NCBI GenBank assembly: GCA_902728285.1
Contig: CACVBU010000349.1
Coordinates: 186,001-250,000, forward strand
Length of the DNA: 64,000 bases
From: Clytia hemisphaerica
Taxonomy: Eukaryota; Cnidaria; Hydrozoa; Leptothecata; Clytiidae
Direction of reading: 5' to 3'
Position 1 is the stretch's first letter; every line of letters begins with the position of its first letter. The translations under genes were made by a program, and so were the position numbers. Below the pieces are notes generated by a model. It did no database searches. It was not told where the DNA came from and saw only the letters and a list, made by a program, of their open reading frames with translations. Shown here in pieces: positions 1-11,511 of the stretch.

Positions 1-436
1 AAAATTGAGACAGAATTCTGTCGGATTTTCTCGCTTCAAAGACACAATACACTTTTTTGTAAGAACCAATAAATTTTTTTGAGGGTAGGCTGTTTTTATT
101 TTTTGGGCACTTTGAGCCTCAAATTGTTCTTATCGTAGAGAGTTAGCGAAAAAAAATTGGCTAATTTCAGGCTCAGCATTGTTCTTAGATTGTTCTTATT
201 TTCTGGCGATTTTGAGTTTCATTGTTATTATAAAATTGTTCTCATAAAAGAAAAAAAAGTGTAGAAGATAGGCGTCCAGTTGTTTATAGGTTCATGGAAA
301 ATGGAAGCAAACCAGCAAACCAGTTGAAGAAAATGTCAGTGGAAAAGTATGAGAAGAGAAAAGTGCAAAATCTGCTCATATAGAATGCCATCCTTCGTCA
401 CCGAATGGAAAGAGCTAGGTATTTTTTTTACTGATC
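1..436. other. AT-rich non-coding sequence
   Basis: I see no gene here. It is AT-rich sequence with short poly-A and poly-T runs lying upstream of the Harbinger-like fragment. Confidence 0.5.
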
Positions 437-884
437 ATGAAAACCTACCTATTAAGCATTTTACTTCGTAATCGCAAAATTTGGGCCTATGAAAGAAACG
501 AAACATGGTTTTCACAAATGCTAGTAGATGTCGATCGTCCAAATTTTGAATTGCCATGGCATAACGAATTTACATTTTTGGCTAGAATTGAATTGGTCAG
601 ACCGAGGCTTGAGAAAAGAGACACGCAACTTTAAAAAGCTAATCCCATTGAAAAACGTTTTGGAGTTGCACTCTGGAGAATATCAAATGATAACTCTTTT
701 CAATGCATTGAAAAAAACGTTTGGTGCTGGGAAATTTGCTACCTTGGTAATCAGTGCGAAATTTTGTCGAAAGCTTTTCAGAATATCTCATTTGTTAATT
801 AAATTTCATGGCAGTAAAGAAGAAACTGCAGAAGCCATTATCATTTTCATCGATGAGGAAGATAAATATCTTGAGTGTTGTTAA
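437..884 (+). pseudogene. Harbinger/PIF-like transposase N-terminal fragment
   Basis: Two overlapping reading frames together resemble the N-terminal helical region of HARBI1-type transposases, which precedes the DDE nuclease domain. The first frame (437-634) contains RNRKIWAYERNETWF followed by RPNFELPWHNEF. The second (from about 600 to 884) continues with PLKNVLEL, KTFGAGKFATLV, FCRKLFRISHLLIKF and EETAEAIIIF. The change of frame near 590-640 and the stop at 884, before any DDE catalytic motif, mark it as a broken, truncated copy. Assignment rests on the order of motifs remembered for the family, not on a search. Confidence 0.5.
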
Positions 885-943
885 AATTTTAGAATTTCGT
901 TTTCGTACTTGCACTTGCAGACCAGATTTAAGAAGCGAATTGC

Positions 944-1050
944 AACCGTATGTTTCAAAGTGCGGCCGCGTGTTTCAAAGTGTGACTGCGTGTTATAAAA
1001 TTGCGACCGCATATTGTAATGTGCGACCACGTGTTGGTGCGGCTGCACAT
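944..1050. repeat. Minisatellite, ~20-bp unit, about 5 copies
   Basis: Five imperfect units of 20-21 bp follow one another, each of the form TGCGACCGCGTGTTTCAAAG. They are locally GC-rich against an AT-rich background. The short ORFs on both strands here are products of the repeat. Confidence 0.75.
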
Positions 1051-1468
1051 CGTATCGGAACAAAAGGTTCTTTTCAGCCACTGTAAGCTGTTGTACTTTT
1101 ACGGTGTATGACAGGATTGGCCCTTTTTTAGTACGATATTACGGAATTTGACGAAAAAAAGACGGAAAAACGGCATTTTAAAATCATTTTGCCGGTATTT
1201 TAATCTCTACAAACCAGTGTGACGGTGTTATTATTTTTTCAATTTTCGTGCGGGATTACGGGATTCAGCAAAATTTGACGGGAAACACCCCCCTAAAATG
1301 ACCAAAAATTATTTTTGCTTACTTATAATTGTTGCTTTTTATTAGAGCCCGCCTTTTTCAAATATTCTAACTGGCTCAAAATAGTTAAAATCTTGTGCGA
1401 TCAACCTCGTCCCCGTGTATTCCAGGTTTTACTTACGTTACTGATTGACGCCAGAGAATACCCTTAAG
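1051..1468. other. Non-coding, no gene seen
   Basis: AT-rich sequence with short dispersed ACGG-containing motifs. I see no ORF or RNA gene here. Confidence 0.4.
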
Positions 1469-1537
1469 GCCGGGCTCCACTTTTGCGCGACATGAGAAAA
1501 AAGAACTGTCACCGTTCGCGCGAAAGTGGATCCCGGC
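1469..1537. repeat. Small foldback element
   Basis: A 22-bp left arm starting GCCGGGCTCCACTTTTGCGC is matched by the reverse complement of a right arm ending AAAGTGGATCCCGGC, with two mismatches. The loop is about 25 bp. The shape is that of a very short MITE or its excised remnant. Confidence 0.65.
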
Positions 1538-2300
1538 ATTTGAGGTTGCTGGTACGATTTGAATGGATTAAAGGATAAAATATTAAAGAAACACAGGTAA
1601 GTATAAGTCTTACGATTATGCTCAAATTTATTCTTTTGCTGACTGAAGTGAAAAGGTTGCGAATTTGCAATTTTTGCTTACGGTTAGGGTGGAAATCCGT
1701 CGAAATCTTTTTTACATTGTAACGGAAATCCACTTTTTACTAATGTAACGGTGAACGGAAATCCAAAACGACTTTTTTATAGTACTACGGAAATCCAAGG
1801 AGGATCTGTGTAAAAGTATCGGAAATTCCGGACTTTCTTGAAAGCAATTTGCTACGGAAATTCCATGTCGTCCATTGGGGGGTAACGGATAAAAACTGGA
1901 ATGGCCCATTCTTATAAAAAGCTGATTTTTTCAATTATTCATTACCTGTCTTATAAATTTACAGTTGAGAAAAATATTTTAGTATTGTTTGTATTTAATT
2001 CTTTAATTGAATCAGTAATAGAAAACTTTCATTCCCCCTTTTTAAACAATGTGTCCCTATAAACACTCTCCCTATTTTCATGGCAGCGCTCGAACGGCAC
2101 CTCAAAAATATTTGGGAAGTATTCGTACATATGGTGAAGATCAGAGATCTGACCTCAAGGAGAGAAAGCGTTGAAAATACTAAATAAAATAAAATGAAAC
2201 ATAAAAAGTGACTAATATTTTTATAATTGCGTTACTTTCTATTTCTTTTGAATTTTTCTAAATATATAAATCAAACCAATCAAACATTCTGTCAAGAAAT
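1538..2300. other. Non-coding with recurring ACGGAAATCC motif
   Basis: The motif ACGGAAATCC (or ACGGAAATTCC) recurs at irregular spacing between about 1690 and 1870, suggesting a diverged low-copy repeat. I see no gene here. Confidence 0.35.
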
Positions 2301-3185
2301 GAGAATTTTAGGCGAAATTGAACCAACAAACCATTAGACATAAAGTTTATGAAGCCAAGCAGAAAATCAAAACAGCAATCACATAAACACAAACACCAAA
2401 AATCAATCAAAAACCCAACCAATGCAATCTGGAGTCAGGGGACTTCCACAACAGGTGCAGCAACTTTAAACATGTTTTAAGAACATCCAACACTCAGCCT
2501 CCCCCAGATTCCATAACCCTGAACCGACCCGCAGTGCAAACAAACTAACAAACATAGGAAAATTGCAAAAACTCGCACACAAATACAAAGAAACAAAAAA
2601 GGGGTTAAACAACAGACAAAACAAACAAGTTCAAAGAGACGAGAACAAGACAAACGACAAAAGATAACTATCAAAAAACACAAATTTTCAAAAAGTAGGC
2701 CCAGAGCCCGGTTCGACACCTAAAGTCCGAAATGCCGTGCAGCCGTCCGCACGGGAAAAGAATGCAAAAGAAAATACATTTACCTTAAGTGGATAAATTT
2801 AATCCCCGCCAAAAAAATTCAAAAACAGATCACCCGCCAAATTTAAGATAAAGAATATTATATGAAAAATGAAAACTTTTTAGTATACATTGGGATTTCA
2901 AAAGGAATTTTTATCACCGCTGAAGAAAAAAGTTTCATCGGGGCTGTTAGACAGGGGTGTATAGAGGGAATCTTAGCAATTTCCATCAGCTGAGGGTGTA
3001 TCTTCCTGAGCATAAGTAGGTTGAAGAAAAAATTAGATTTCTTAGATTTCTATTTTCACCCTATAAGCCCGGGGGGTAGAATCTACCACACTGGAGTTCT
3101 TTTGTGTATATCTCAGAGATATCTGAAACTTTCTGACTTTTAACAAAATCTTATGCAGTACTTGTGCAAAATGTTAGGGTTATTA
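2301..3185. repeat. LINE 5'-region-like A/C-rich sequence
   Basis: The purine-rich, AAACAAAC-rich composition around 2350-2720 resembles the sequence at 3186-3610. Both are followed by a short GC-rich block containing CCCAGAGCCCGGTTCG (near 2700 and 3658). This suggests two related LINE 5'-region copies. The rest (2760-3185) has no recognisable gene. Confidence 0.4.
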
Positions 3186-3608
3186 TCTGAAAAAGCTAAT
3201 CAAAATTCAGAAAGCGCGTGTCAAACTAAAAATCAAAAACATTCAAACTGAGCGAGAAATATTTTCACAACTTAACGCGACAAGGACAAAAGTTGAAAAC
3301 CAACAAAACAAAACAGCAACAAACCTTAAAACCAACAACAACAACAAAATAAAACCAAAGAACCAAAAAGTAACAACCCACAAATAAACAATCTTACAAT
3401 AGACAAACAATAAATATAAATGTACAAATTTAGCATAGAGAAAACCGGTAAGTGAATTTAAAGAAAGTTGAGAAATAAATGGAGTGCGGATAGATAAAGA
3501 CCAAAGTCTGGCATCAAGTGTGGCCATGAGTAAGCTTGCCCTGCTACTCTAGAGTCGCCCGTCATCTAACCAAAGGTAAGAAAGTGTTGATCAAGCACAA
3601 TCTAGAAA
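3186..3608 (+). repeat. Duplicate of LINE 5' region (pairs with ~45956-46385)
   Basis: This stretch reappears almost unchanged, in the same orientation, at about 45956-46385, where it directly precedes a LINE ORF1. It starts with CTGAAAAAGCTAATCAAAAT and ends near GTTGATCAAGCACAATC. I infer that it is the 5' untranslated or leader part of that LINE family. It contains no ORF of its own. Confidence 0.75.
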
Positions 3609-4186
3609 AGAAAAGATTTAGAAAGAAAGACGCATAATCGAAGTTTGAAAAGTTGGCCCAGAGCCCGGTTCGGCGTGCCGTATCCGAGCGGCCGTACGTT
3701 AGAAAAAGAAAAAGGAAATGAGGACTTCAAACAAAAAACACTCAAATTTATATCAATACGTGTGAACTTCTTTAACCAAAATTTTTTACTAATGTGAGTC
3801 GCTAATTCACATATCCTGCAAACAAGTGGAGCGCTACCAACCACTAGACTTTCTAATAAGTTCAAACGAGACATTCACAATTTTCAAACTAAAAATGTTA
3901 AAATAAATGTTATATTGCTAGCAAGGGAATGGAATACCTGCTGGCGTCCATATATTTTTTTCAATGTCTTTTGTAAACGAAGTTTCAAAGCGCGGTCCAT
4001 TAAAACTCTACCCGCCAAGCTAAAATTTTCCAAAGATGAACTAACCCGTGCTATCCGGATGATTTCAGCACCAAAACAAGAATAAAACATAGTTGAAGGT
4101 AAATTACTAGTGCAAAAAGGAAGACGTACAATCTCAGCCAGATCAGGTTTTATGACTTTATTGTGAAAAATGACATAAAACCTAGT
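3609..4186. other. Non-coding sequence between LINE fragments
   Basis: It contains the GC-rich block with CCCGGTTCGGCGTGCCG near 3665 and a small hairpin at about 4146-4185 (AGGTTTTATG paired with CATAAAACCT). I see no gene here. Confidence 0.4.
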
Positions 4187-4524
4187 CTGGAGACCATACT
4201 CTGTTACAAAAATATTTCTATCCTGTTAAAATCCCAACAACTTCACTGAAATACAGAGTATGGAATTATTGACTCGATTCAAATCACTTCAAATCACAAA
4301 AGAAAAAACCGTTATTTTTTCAAAACAATTCAAAAGCTCGCTACTTCTTGAAACAATAGAGCTGTTTGACGTCATACTTTTGTTTATCAAATCATAACAA
4401 TAAGATATTAGCCAATCAAATTCTGCGATTAATTCTTGCATCTTGTATAATTCCCGGCTACTACTGTCTATACTTTGATATTTTTTTGAAACCACATAGA
4501 CAGAGAAGTCGGGTCTCCCAGCTA
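4187..4524 (-). pseudogene. LINE ORF1 fragment, inverted copy
   Basis: The reverse complement of this segment matches about 46588-46935. Translated on the minus strand it gives SKKYQSIDSSSRELYKMQEL, the same peptide as in the LINE ORF1 at 46387-46776. The match ends at GGTCTCCAGACTA on one side and near AGCTGGGAG on the other. It is inverted relative to the LINE 5'-region copy at 3186-3608, so this locus holds rearranged pieces of one LINE family. Confidence 0.7.
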
Positions 4525-5811
4525 CATAAAACCCAGCTAAAATCGCTTACAGCTCGAAATTTTAGAATTCTGAACTATTTCAATTCAATCATTTTCGAAT
4601 TTTGACACGTGATAGCCACTAACGGTATAAACGGTCATCAAATTTTGAAAATTTCACTCATCTTCAGAACAGATTTTAAGAAAAAGTCTTCATGGAAAAT
4701 GCAAAACCGGCAATTATGTTAAAGGGCAGCCTTTTATCTTTCAGAATCTTCAAACAAAATCTAGATACCCTTATTAGTTCGCCTGTAATATACAATTTTG
4801 TAAACCATATATTTGGGCCTTTTTCCGACAGGTGGAAATTTTGGGATGACGTCATCGGTTTTTGAATGACATCATCAAATTTTTTGTTCTTCTTGGAAAT
4901 TTTTGTCATGATGGAGAACATCTGTACCAAATTTCATGGCCATAGCTCTTCTAGATAAAAAATAATCGAGGGTGGTAGATTCTACCCCCCCCCCCCAAAA
5001 AAAAAATAAAAAAGCTCTTGGGGCTAATAGGGTTAATAATACTTTGTTTGAATAACCAGGCCCATGCGATAATCAATATACACTAAAAGAGACAGAATTT
5101 GACTGACGTGGTGGTTTTGAGCTTGTCCTAAAGATAATAAGGAGTGGAAGATCGCAAAATAGAAAAATAATCAAAAACATTTGGAAAATGAAGAAGAAAA
5201 GTGAAAATGAAAAATCTAAAGTTTCTTTAGAATCGTCTTATGCTCTTCATTTTAATATTAGGAACTTAAAAGCGATGTCGCTGTGAAAAAGTTTGAAAGA
5301 AACATTTATTTAGTCAACGATATTTCTGTCTGGTTGACTTTAAAACGGGGTCTTTTTAGTTTGTTTCTGGTCAACACTTAAAGTCGGTCAATGATAAACT
5401 GTGCGCTATAATACTTGTCAGCAGAATAGTTTTTTACCAGTGATGATATTCTAAGATCAAAGAATCACTGTTGGGAAAATGGCAGTTACGAATTAATTCA
5501 CGAAATCAATATTTTTCATTTTTCATCTTCTTCATTTTTCAATCTGTTTAATTTTTTTCTATTTTGCAATCTTCCACTACTTATTATCTTTGCAACGAGC
5601 CTGAAACTGCTATTGAATCCAATACTATGAAAGTTGCAGCCCTTTTCATCCCTAGTGCAAAGTATATTGAGACAAACTTTACTTTTGGTATATTAAGAAT
5701 TGTCAAAGTCATATACGCGTCTCTAAAACCACTCTGAAATTTCCTTCGTTTTTGGTAAAGACTTTTTCAGGATTGTTTTGGCTGTTTCAATCTCGTTCTA
5801 TCAAAACAGAA
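4525..5811. other. Non-coding, no gene seen
   Basis: AT-rich sequence with a C-run and A-run junction near 4982-5010. I found no supported gene or element boundary. Confidence 0.4.
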
Positions 5812-5813
5812 TA

Positions 5814-5914
5814 CCGTATTACCACAGGCGTCTTTTTAATTTTTCGGATTTTAGGAAGGGCGTTTATTCGAGGGGGCGTTTAAAAGAAGGGGGTGTTTAT
5901 TCAAAGTAATACGG
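5814..5914. mobile_element. 101-bp MITE with CCGTATTAC ends
   Basis: The ends are CCGTATTAC and GTAATACGG, a perfect 9-bp inverted repeat, each flanked by TA. A TA duplication with short inverted ends fits a tiny Tc1/mariner-type non-autonomous element. The interior holds G-rich motifs such as GGGCGTTTATTCGAGGGGGC, which resemble other G/C-run elements in this window. Confidence 0.6.
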
Positions 5915-6101
5915 TACCCTTAAAGGAAGTAATTTCGACGGGAATTTAATTTTCCTATTTCTATTTCATTTATTAGTATCTCGTGAAAATTAATAAAAAT
6001 CCCGACCGAATAATCATGTTACTTTTTTAGGACTGCTTCATTTTGAAATGAATATCTGCAAGGCATTTGTTGGTTGGAATTGACATGTATTCTTCCAAAA
6101 A

Positions 6102-6545
6102 TTGGCACTTGACTGTGGCTTTAATTCTACAAGTGGCCAGGAGTTTGTCAAAAAAGGAAGCGATCACCATTACAACTGGTCTTTTATGGAGAAGATATTA
6201 TACGCTGGAGTTGACGAGTTGCTTCAACCGTTCATCAATGTAACACCCGACCCAACAGTGGATGGTCATTGGAATTGGGGTAACTCGCAGCACGAACAAA
6301 ACAAACTTTCCAAAAAATATGTCTACTTTCAGCAAATGGTGATGAATCAGCTGATGGCTATTGCTCTTTTTCGATTGAGTGTTAGAAATTAATTTTCACC
6401 CGTTTTAGGTTAACACAGGACTTTGGGTTTGACTTACGTCGTGAGTGTGGCATAATATTTGCCCCTTGTACAACATCAGACAGTGTCTGCCACCTGTATA
6501 ACACAACAACGATTCCCTACAGGTATCGGAAGTGCAATGGAAGAA
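6102..6545 (+). pseudogene. Unrecognised exon-like pair
   Basis: The first open stretch (6102-6392) encodes a 96-residue peptide with DHHYNWSFMEKILYAGVDEL and VDGHWNWGNSQHEQNKL, including two potential N-glycosylation sites. After a pyrimidine-rich acceptor ending CCGTTTTAG (about 6408), a second open stretch encodes a Cys-containing peptide with DFGFDLRRECGIIFAPC and DSVCHLYN. I do not recognise either part. The composition could suit an extracellular domain, and no clear donor joins the two. It may be a gene fragment or chance. Confidence 0.25.
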
Positions 6546-6872
6546 GTGTCAACGCTATTCTTTGGAAGAGACCATAGAATATATCAAAAAGTACATAGAA
6601 ATGTTATTTTTTTCTTAAAATACTAAATCTATTTTGCTATTAAGTGTACTATATCACCGTGTATGTATTTTTACAAGCCCTGGTCTACTTCAGTTAAACC
6701 AATGTCAATTGAAGAAATAGATGGTCAGGAAATCGGGTTTGCGCGAGGCCCGAGGTTGAGATTTTTTCTATTTTGGTCACGTGATCAAAACGCATGGGTA
6801 GAAGTCGGCGGAGAAGGAGGAGACGAAGGTGCTACTTTAGGACTGAAACTTGTAATTATGTCAATTATTATA

Positions 6873-7710
6873 CCGGGTGCGCCACAAAAAGGTTTCTCTC
6901 TTTGAAACTAATTTTCTCAAAATCTAAAATTTTTAAAAGAACCACTCCTATTTCATTGGAAAGAAGAAAGATAGACTTAGATTTTGATGGGTCATTTATT
7001 TAATTCGATTCATTAGATCAAAAGTTATGCTCAATTGAATAAAAAAGTTACTTTCAGAAAGTGCTGGAAAACGTCAAAAATCGACCTATCAAATTTTTAC
7101 TTTAAATTTGGAAATTGCAATAGCCTTTACATAATTAAGAGCATTTTTCTGTAACAAAACACATAAATTTTGAAACGAAAGGGTCGAAAGGGTTTAAAAT
7201 CCTCATCAACATTAATCTAATTTGGTTTTACTGGAATTTTTCTTAGATTTTTTGTTCTAGACTGGATAAAGTCTATGTAAGGCTGGATCTACCTCGATTT
7301 ATGAATTTTACCAGATTATTTGGCCTTTTTTCGACGAATTTTCTTCCTTTCATTGAAATTCAACCTTATTTTAAAAAACTTCAACCTTCCTTTAAATAAC
7401 AAAAGGTCATTTAGACAGCTAATTATCATTTTTAATGACTGAAACGGAAATACTGATATATCATATAACTATGCTTCTGTTTAATTTGATAGGTCGATTT
7501 TTAACGTTTTTGAGCATTTTCTGAAAGTAACTTTTTTATTCAATTGAGTATAACTTTTGATCTAATGAATCGAATTCAATAAATGACCCACCAAAATTTA
7601 AGTTTATCTTTCTTCTTTCCAATGAAATAGGAATGGTTCTTTTAAAACTTTTAGATTTCGAGAGAAGTCGAAGAAGAAGAAAGAGAGAAACTTTTTTGTG
7701 GCGCACCCGG
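6873..7710. mobile_element. Foldback TIR element, 838 bp, TA flanks
   Basis: The left end CCGGGTGCGCCACAAAAA is mirrored by a right end TTTTTTGTGGCGCACCCGG, and both ends are flanked by TA. The inverted arms extend roughly 225 bp (6873-7100 against 7485-7710); both contain the TTTCATTGGAAAGAAG motif or its complement. The middle has no ORF. This is a non-autonomous foldback element of Tc1/mariner type by its TA duplication. It ends just before the P-like transposase gene. Confidence 0.8.
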
Positions 7711-7822
7711 TAATTTATTATCATACTTTCGGACGAAAATAATTAGTGACCCAAACAACAACAAAAACAAAACATTTTTTTCCAAATATCAAAACAAACA
7801 ATTTTCTTTCAAATAGAAAAAA

Positions 7823-10720
7823 ATGGTGAAGGTGAATGGAGATGGATGTGTCTTCCCTGGCTGTCCTGTCTATCGTGGTTCTCCCCAATATAAAGGAGTA
7901 GGTTTGTTCAAGCTGCCTTCTAGGCCAATTGATGCTGAGTGGAAGAAAAATTTGGAGGATGTGATAAAAAAATATCGTGTTATTGACAGTGATTTAAAAA
8001 AGAGAATTGAGAGATCTAAAGTTTGGATATGTGGGAAGCATTACAAAGATTCTGACTTTGAGTTTACATTAAGTGGAGTGAGAAAGCCAAAGTTTAATGC
8101 CTTGCCTGCGATCAATCTTCCTGAAAAATCTCATGAAAAAAGTGTATCTACTCCTCGAAGGGTACTTGTTCGTGTGCCTCCACCACCTGTTGCAGACCCA
8201 ACTCCGGTTGTACCAGTGGTTGAAGAAGAAACTGATGTTGAGGTTGTTGTATTTGAAACTTATAAGGATTTCAAGAGTCGATGTTCGAAGTGGAAACTTT
8301 CTAATTGGAAGGTTGTTTTCACTGGTGAGCAATGCTTTCTCACTTATGAGCTTGAGGATTGCAAGTTTTCCATACCAAAACTTGAAATCATTATAAACTC
8401 ATCTCTTGATTTCACAGTGAGGGTATACGGTTGGTATTTCCCTGATGACCACAATGTTTACAAACAGCATAACCGGTCCATCAGAAAGATCTTATTAACT
8501 GACTTCTGCTCAGATATTTTGAAATTAGAACTTTGTAAAGGTGTTTCTTCTGCCACTGCTCCAAAGTCAACATTGCATGCTACCCCTCTTAAATATGACA
8601 AAGAAGTTCAAGTTCCGCCAGAGATTCGTTATAGAAGTGATGTTTGCGAAGTTCTAGTTGCAGGCAGTAGAGAAATATGTAGAATTTGTAATTCCTCAGA
8701 AAAGAAGAAAGATGTAAAAGACAAAAGTAACCTCACTCCAGCTTCAAAGTTTGCACCACTATCAAAGACGAACCCGCAGAAAGTCATCTTAGTCACTCCT
8801 TCGTCACCTGAGAAAACCAACGTCACCGAGAAACCGAAGAACGATCGACGGTTGACATTCGTTATTCCACCGAAACCCTCGACGACCGAACAGTCTCTTA
8901 CTGAACAGTCTTCACTCAACGATAAGCCGAAAAACCAGACAATTGTTCTCGAGAAAGTCGACCAAAGTGAAAGTAAGAAAACAAAAAGCAACAAAGTTAG
9001 CCCTGCAACAAGAAAGAGCCCTAACAAAGAAGCTAACGATTGATATTGAACACCTCAAAAATGAAATGGAGTCTAAAGGTATTGCTGTTTCGTCTGGTAT
9101 GGCTGATGATGCCATTATGAAAAACCAAAGTGAAGATTCTTCGCCTTTCATGAAGCTTTTTTGGCGCGAGCAGAAAAAACTGTCTTCTCAGGGAAACTAT
9201 GTTTACCATCCCGTGTTGATACGCTTTTGTCTGTCTTTAGCAAAGTCAGCCAAGGCTTACGATGAGTTACGAGATTCCAAAGTTTTAGTCTTGCCAAGCA
9301 GAAGAACTCTCCGTGACTACAAAAATGCCATTCGACCAACCGTTGGGTTCAATCATGAAGTTGTTCAAGAACTGGTAGATTTGACAAAAGATTTTGAAGG
9401 CCACCAAAAGAACATCACATTGTCTTTTGATGAAGTGAAATTCCAAGAAGACCTTGTTTATGATAAGCACACTGGGGAACTTATCGGTTTTGTTGATCTT
9501 GGGGACCCTGATATTAACTACTCTACTTTTAAAGAATCAGATACTGTTGCAACTCATTGTCTTGTCTTTTATGTGCGTGGTATATCAACAGATCTTAAGT
9601 TCAGCTTCGCTTACTTTGCCACTGTGGGTGCCACGGGCTCTCAGTGATGTTACTTTTTTGGAGAGCTGTCTCCGTACTAGAGCTGACTTGCAAGTTAAGA
9701 GTAATTGTCACTGCTGTGTTTGATGGGGCTTCATTTAACAGGGCTTTTTTTAAATACCACAAAGAGTTATCCCAGTCTTTCTCCAGTGTAATTTATAGGA
9801 CAATAAATATGTTTCCCCAAGAAAGAAGGTTCATTTTCTTTTTCTCAGATGCTCCACATCTTATGAAAACTATGCGAAATGCTATCTATCACTCTCGCAG
9901 GGATGGCATAGGGACAAGAGATTTGTGGAACGGAAATCCAATTTTATGGAATCAAATTGTACATGTGGTTCAAGATGACATGTATCGCAGTTTGAAGTTG
10001 CTGCCAAAATTATCTCTGGCACACATCAACCTAACTTCATACTCTTCAATGACTGTCAGTCTTGCAACACAGGTTTTGAGCTCAAAAATGTCAAGTGTCA
10101 TCTATCGCTACTACCCTGAGTACAAAACCACAGCCGACCTCTGTCAATACATGGATTGTTTTTTCGATTGTTTTAACGTCAGGTCTCAGGAGGAAGGAAA
10201 ATTGAAAAGAAAAATCTTTTTAGAACCATTCCGAGATCAAAATGACTGGAGACTTGATTGGCTCCAAAACGTTTTTTTGGGTTATTTTGATAGTTGGAAG
10301 AGAAAGGTCTACTCAATAACAGATAAGACTGATAAGGAAAAGGAGAGAATGTTTATTCCCTATCAAACCTATGAAGGTATATGTATAAATGTTAGCTCAC
10401 TTGTTGAATGAGTTAAATTCCTCTTAAAAAGTGGTGCTGAATTTGTACTGACAGAGAGGTTTTGTCAAGATGTTTTAGAAGAATATTTTGGTCGTCAAAG
10501 ATGCATTTCTGGCTTCAATACAACACCTAGCGTTTTTCAGTTTGGGTACAATGCAAATGCTCTCCGTGTTCAAAGATTCATGACACCCACTCGAACTGGC
10601 AATACCAAAGGTGTTCACAGAGGAAAAAGGATGCCGTCTTGGACAGTTGTTGACAGCCGACCACTGAAAAAAAGGCGAACAAACCAGATTGGTGCAAATG
10701 GAGAAGATGCAAAACGCTAG
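7823..10720 (+). pseudogene. THAP-domain P-element-like transposase, broken
   Basis: It belongs to the P-element/THAP9 superfamily, DNA transposases that bind their ends through a THAP zinc finger and cut with an RNase H-like domain. Residues 1-80 form the THAP finger: CVFPGC, then WICGKHY. A coiled-coil segment (LALQQERALTKKLTIDIEHL) follows at about 8980-9070. The nuclease domain shows LSFDEVKFQEDLVYDKHTG, FDGASFNRAFFK and DAPHLMKTMRN. The C-terminal part has [19 protein letters not shown] (about 10450-10500). Three lesions are visible: a frame change between 8943 and 9043, a one-base frameshift near 9640 (GATGS/LFWRAV junction), and an in-frame TGA at 10409-10411, after which the frame stays open to the TAG at 10718. 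The frame change at 8943-9043 could instead be a missed intron. Start chosen at ATG 7823 (AAAAAATGG). Confidence 0.88.
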
Positions 10721-10963
10721 GTGTTGTATTGAAGCCAGAAATGCATCTTTGACGACCAAAATATTCTTCTAAAACATCTTGACAAAACCTCTCTGTCAGT
10801 ACAAATTCAGCACCACTTTTTAAGAGGAATTTAACTCATTCAACAAGTGAGCTAACATTTATACATATACCTTCATAGGTTTGATAGAGAATAAACATTC
10901 TCTCCTTTTCCTTATCAGTCTTATCTGTTATTGAGTAGACCTTTCTCTTCCAACTATCAAAAT
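10284..10963. repeat. Inverted duplication, ~253-bp arms, in P-like transposase 3' end
   Basis: The left arm (10284-10536) and the reverse complement of the right arm (10710-10963) are almost identical. I can see one substitution, giving FIPYQ in one arm and FILYQ in the other. The loop is about 173 bp (10537-10709). The premature TGA of the transposase is present in both arms, so duplication came after that mutation. Beyond the right arm the minus-strand reading continues into unrelated sequence (LGAFKLAIKTMFNYPLFKPI). A transcript across it would form a long dsRNA hairpin. Confidence 0.9.
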
Positions 10964-11388
10964 GAGGAATAGGTTTGAATAGAGGATAGTTGAACATAGT
11001 TTTTATGGCCAGTTTAAAAGCTCCCAGTTTAGTTTTATTAAGTTCTTCATATAAATATACTGTTGTGATGTACAAGTTTGAACGTTTGCTATTATATTAT
11101 TTCTAGTTGATTGTTATTTTATATTGAATGTTTTGAAATAATTTTTATGGACTGTGTTTGGGTCTGCAACAAAAAAATCACAATGTGTAGTTTAGTGGGA
11201 GTATTCCCTAAAAGTACTATTTGTGTACCTCCTGATAGATATTACTTGAGGGAGTAACTAACCATTGCCTAGTCCAAAGTCTAGGAGTGTCACTCAGTCT
11301 AGTCAAAAACCAACAATGGTAGCCAAGAAAAGGGGAGTTTCAAATTAAGTTAGATTTCACGAAAGTTGGTAGGGGTGGTAGAGGGTGA
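10964..11388. other. Non-coding, no gene seen
   Basis: AT-rich sequence following the inverted duplication. A minus-strand frame runs in from the duplication to 11075 but resembles nothing I know. Confidence 0.4.
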
Positions 11389-11511
11389 GTGGTGACAAAG
11401 CAGGATGGACTTCCTCAAGTGATATCTTCAAATTCATATCTATGTTCTGACCTTTTAAATTACTTTAATTTCTGTATCTATACTGTTACTTTCTTTTTAC
11501 AGCAAAAAAAT

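Noticed and set aside
2477..3527. Minus-strand ORFs with hydrophobic products
   Set aside because: They arise from A/C-rich LINE 5'-region sequence read backwards (T/G-rich codons for Phe, Leu, Val) and not from membrane-protein genes.
8629..9027. Long minus-strand ORF opposite the THAP gene
   Set aside because: It is a shadow of the plus-strand coding region with a hydrophobic, low-information product.
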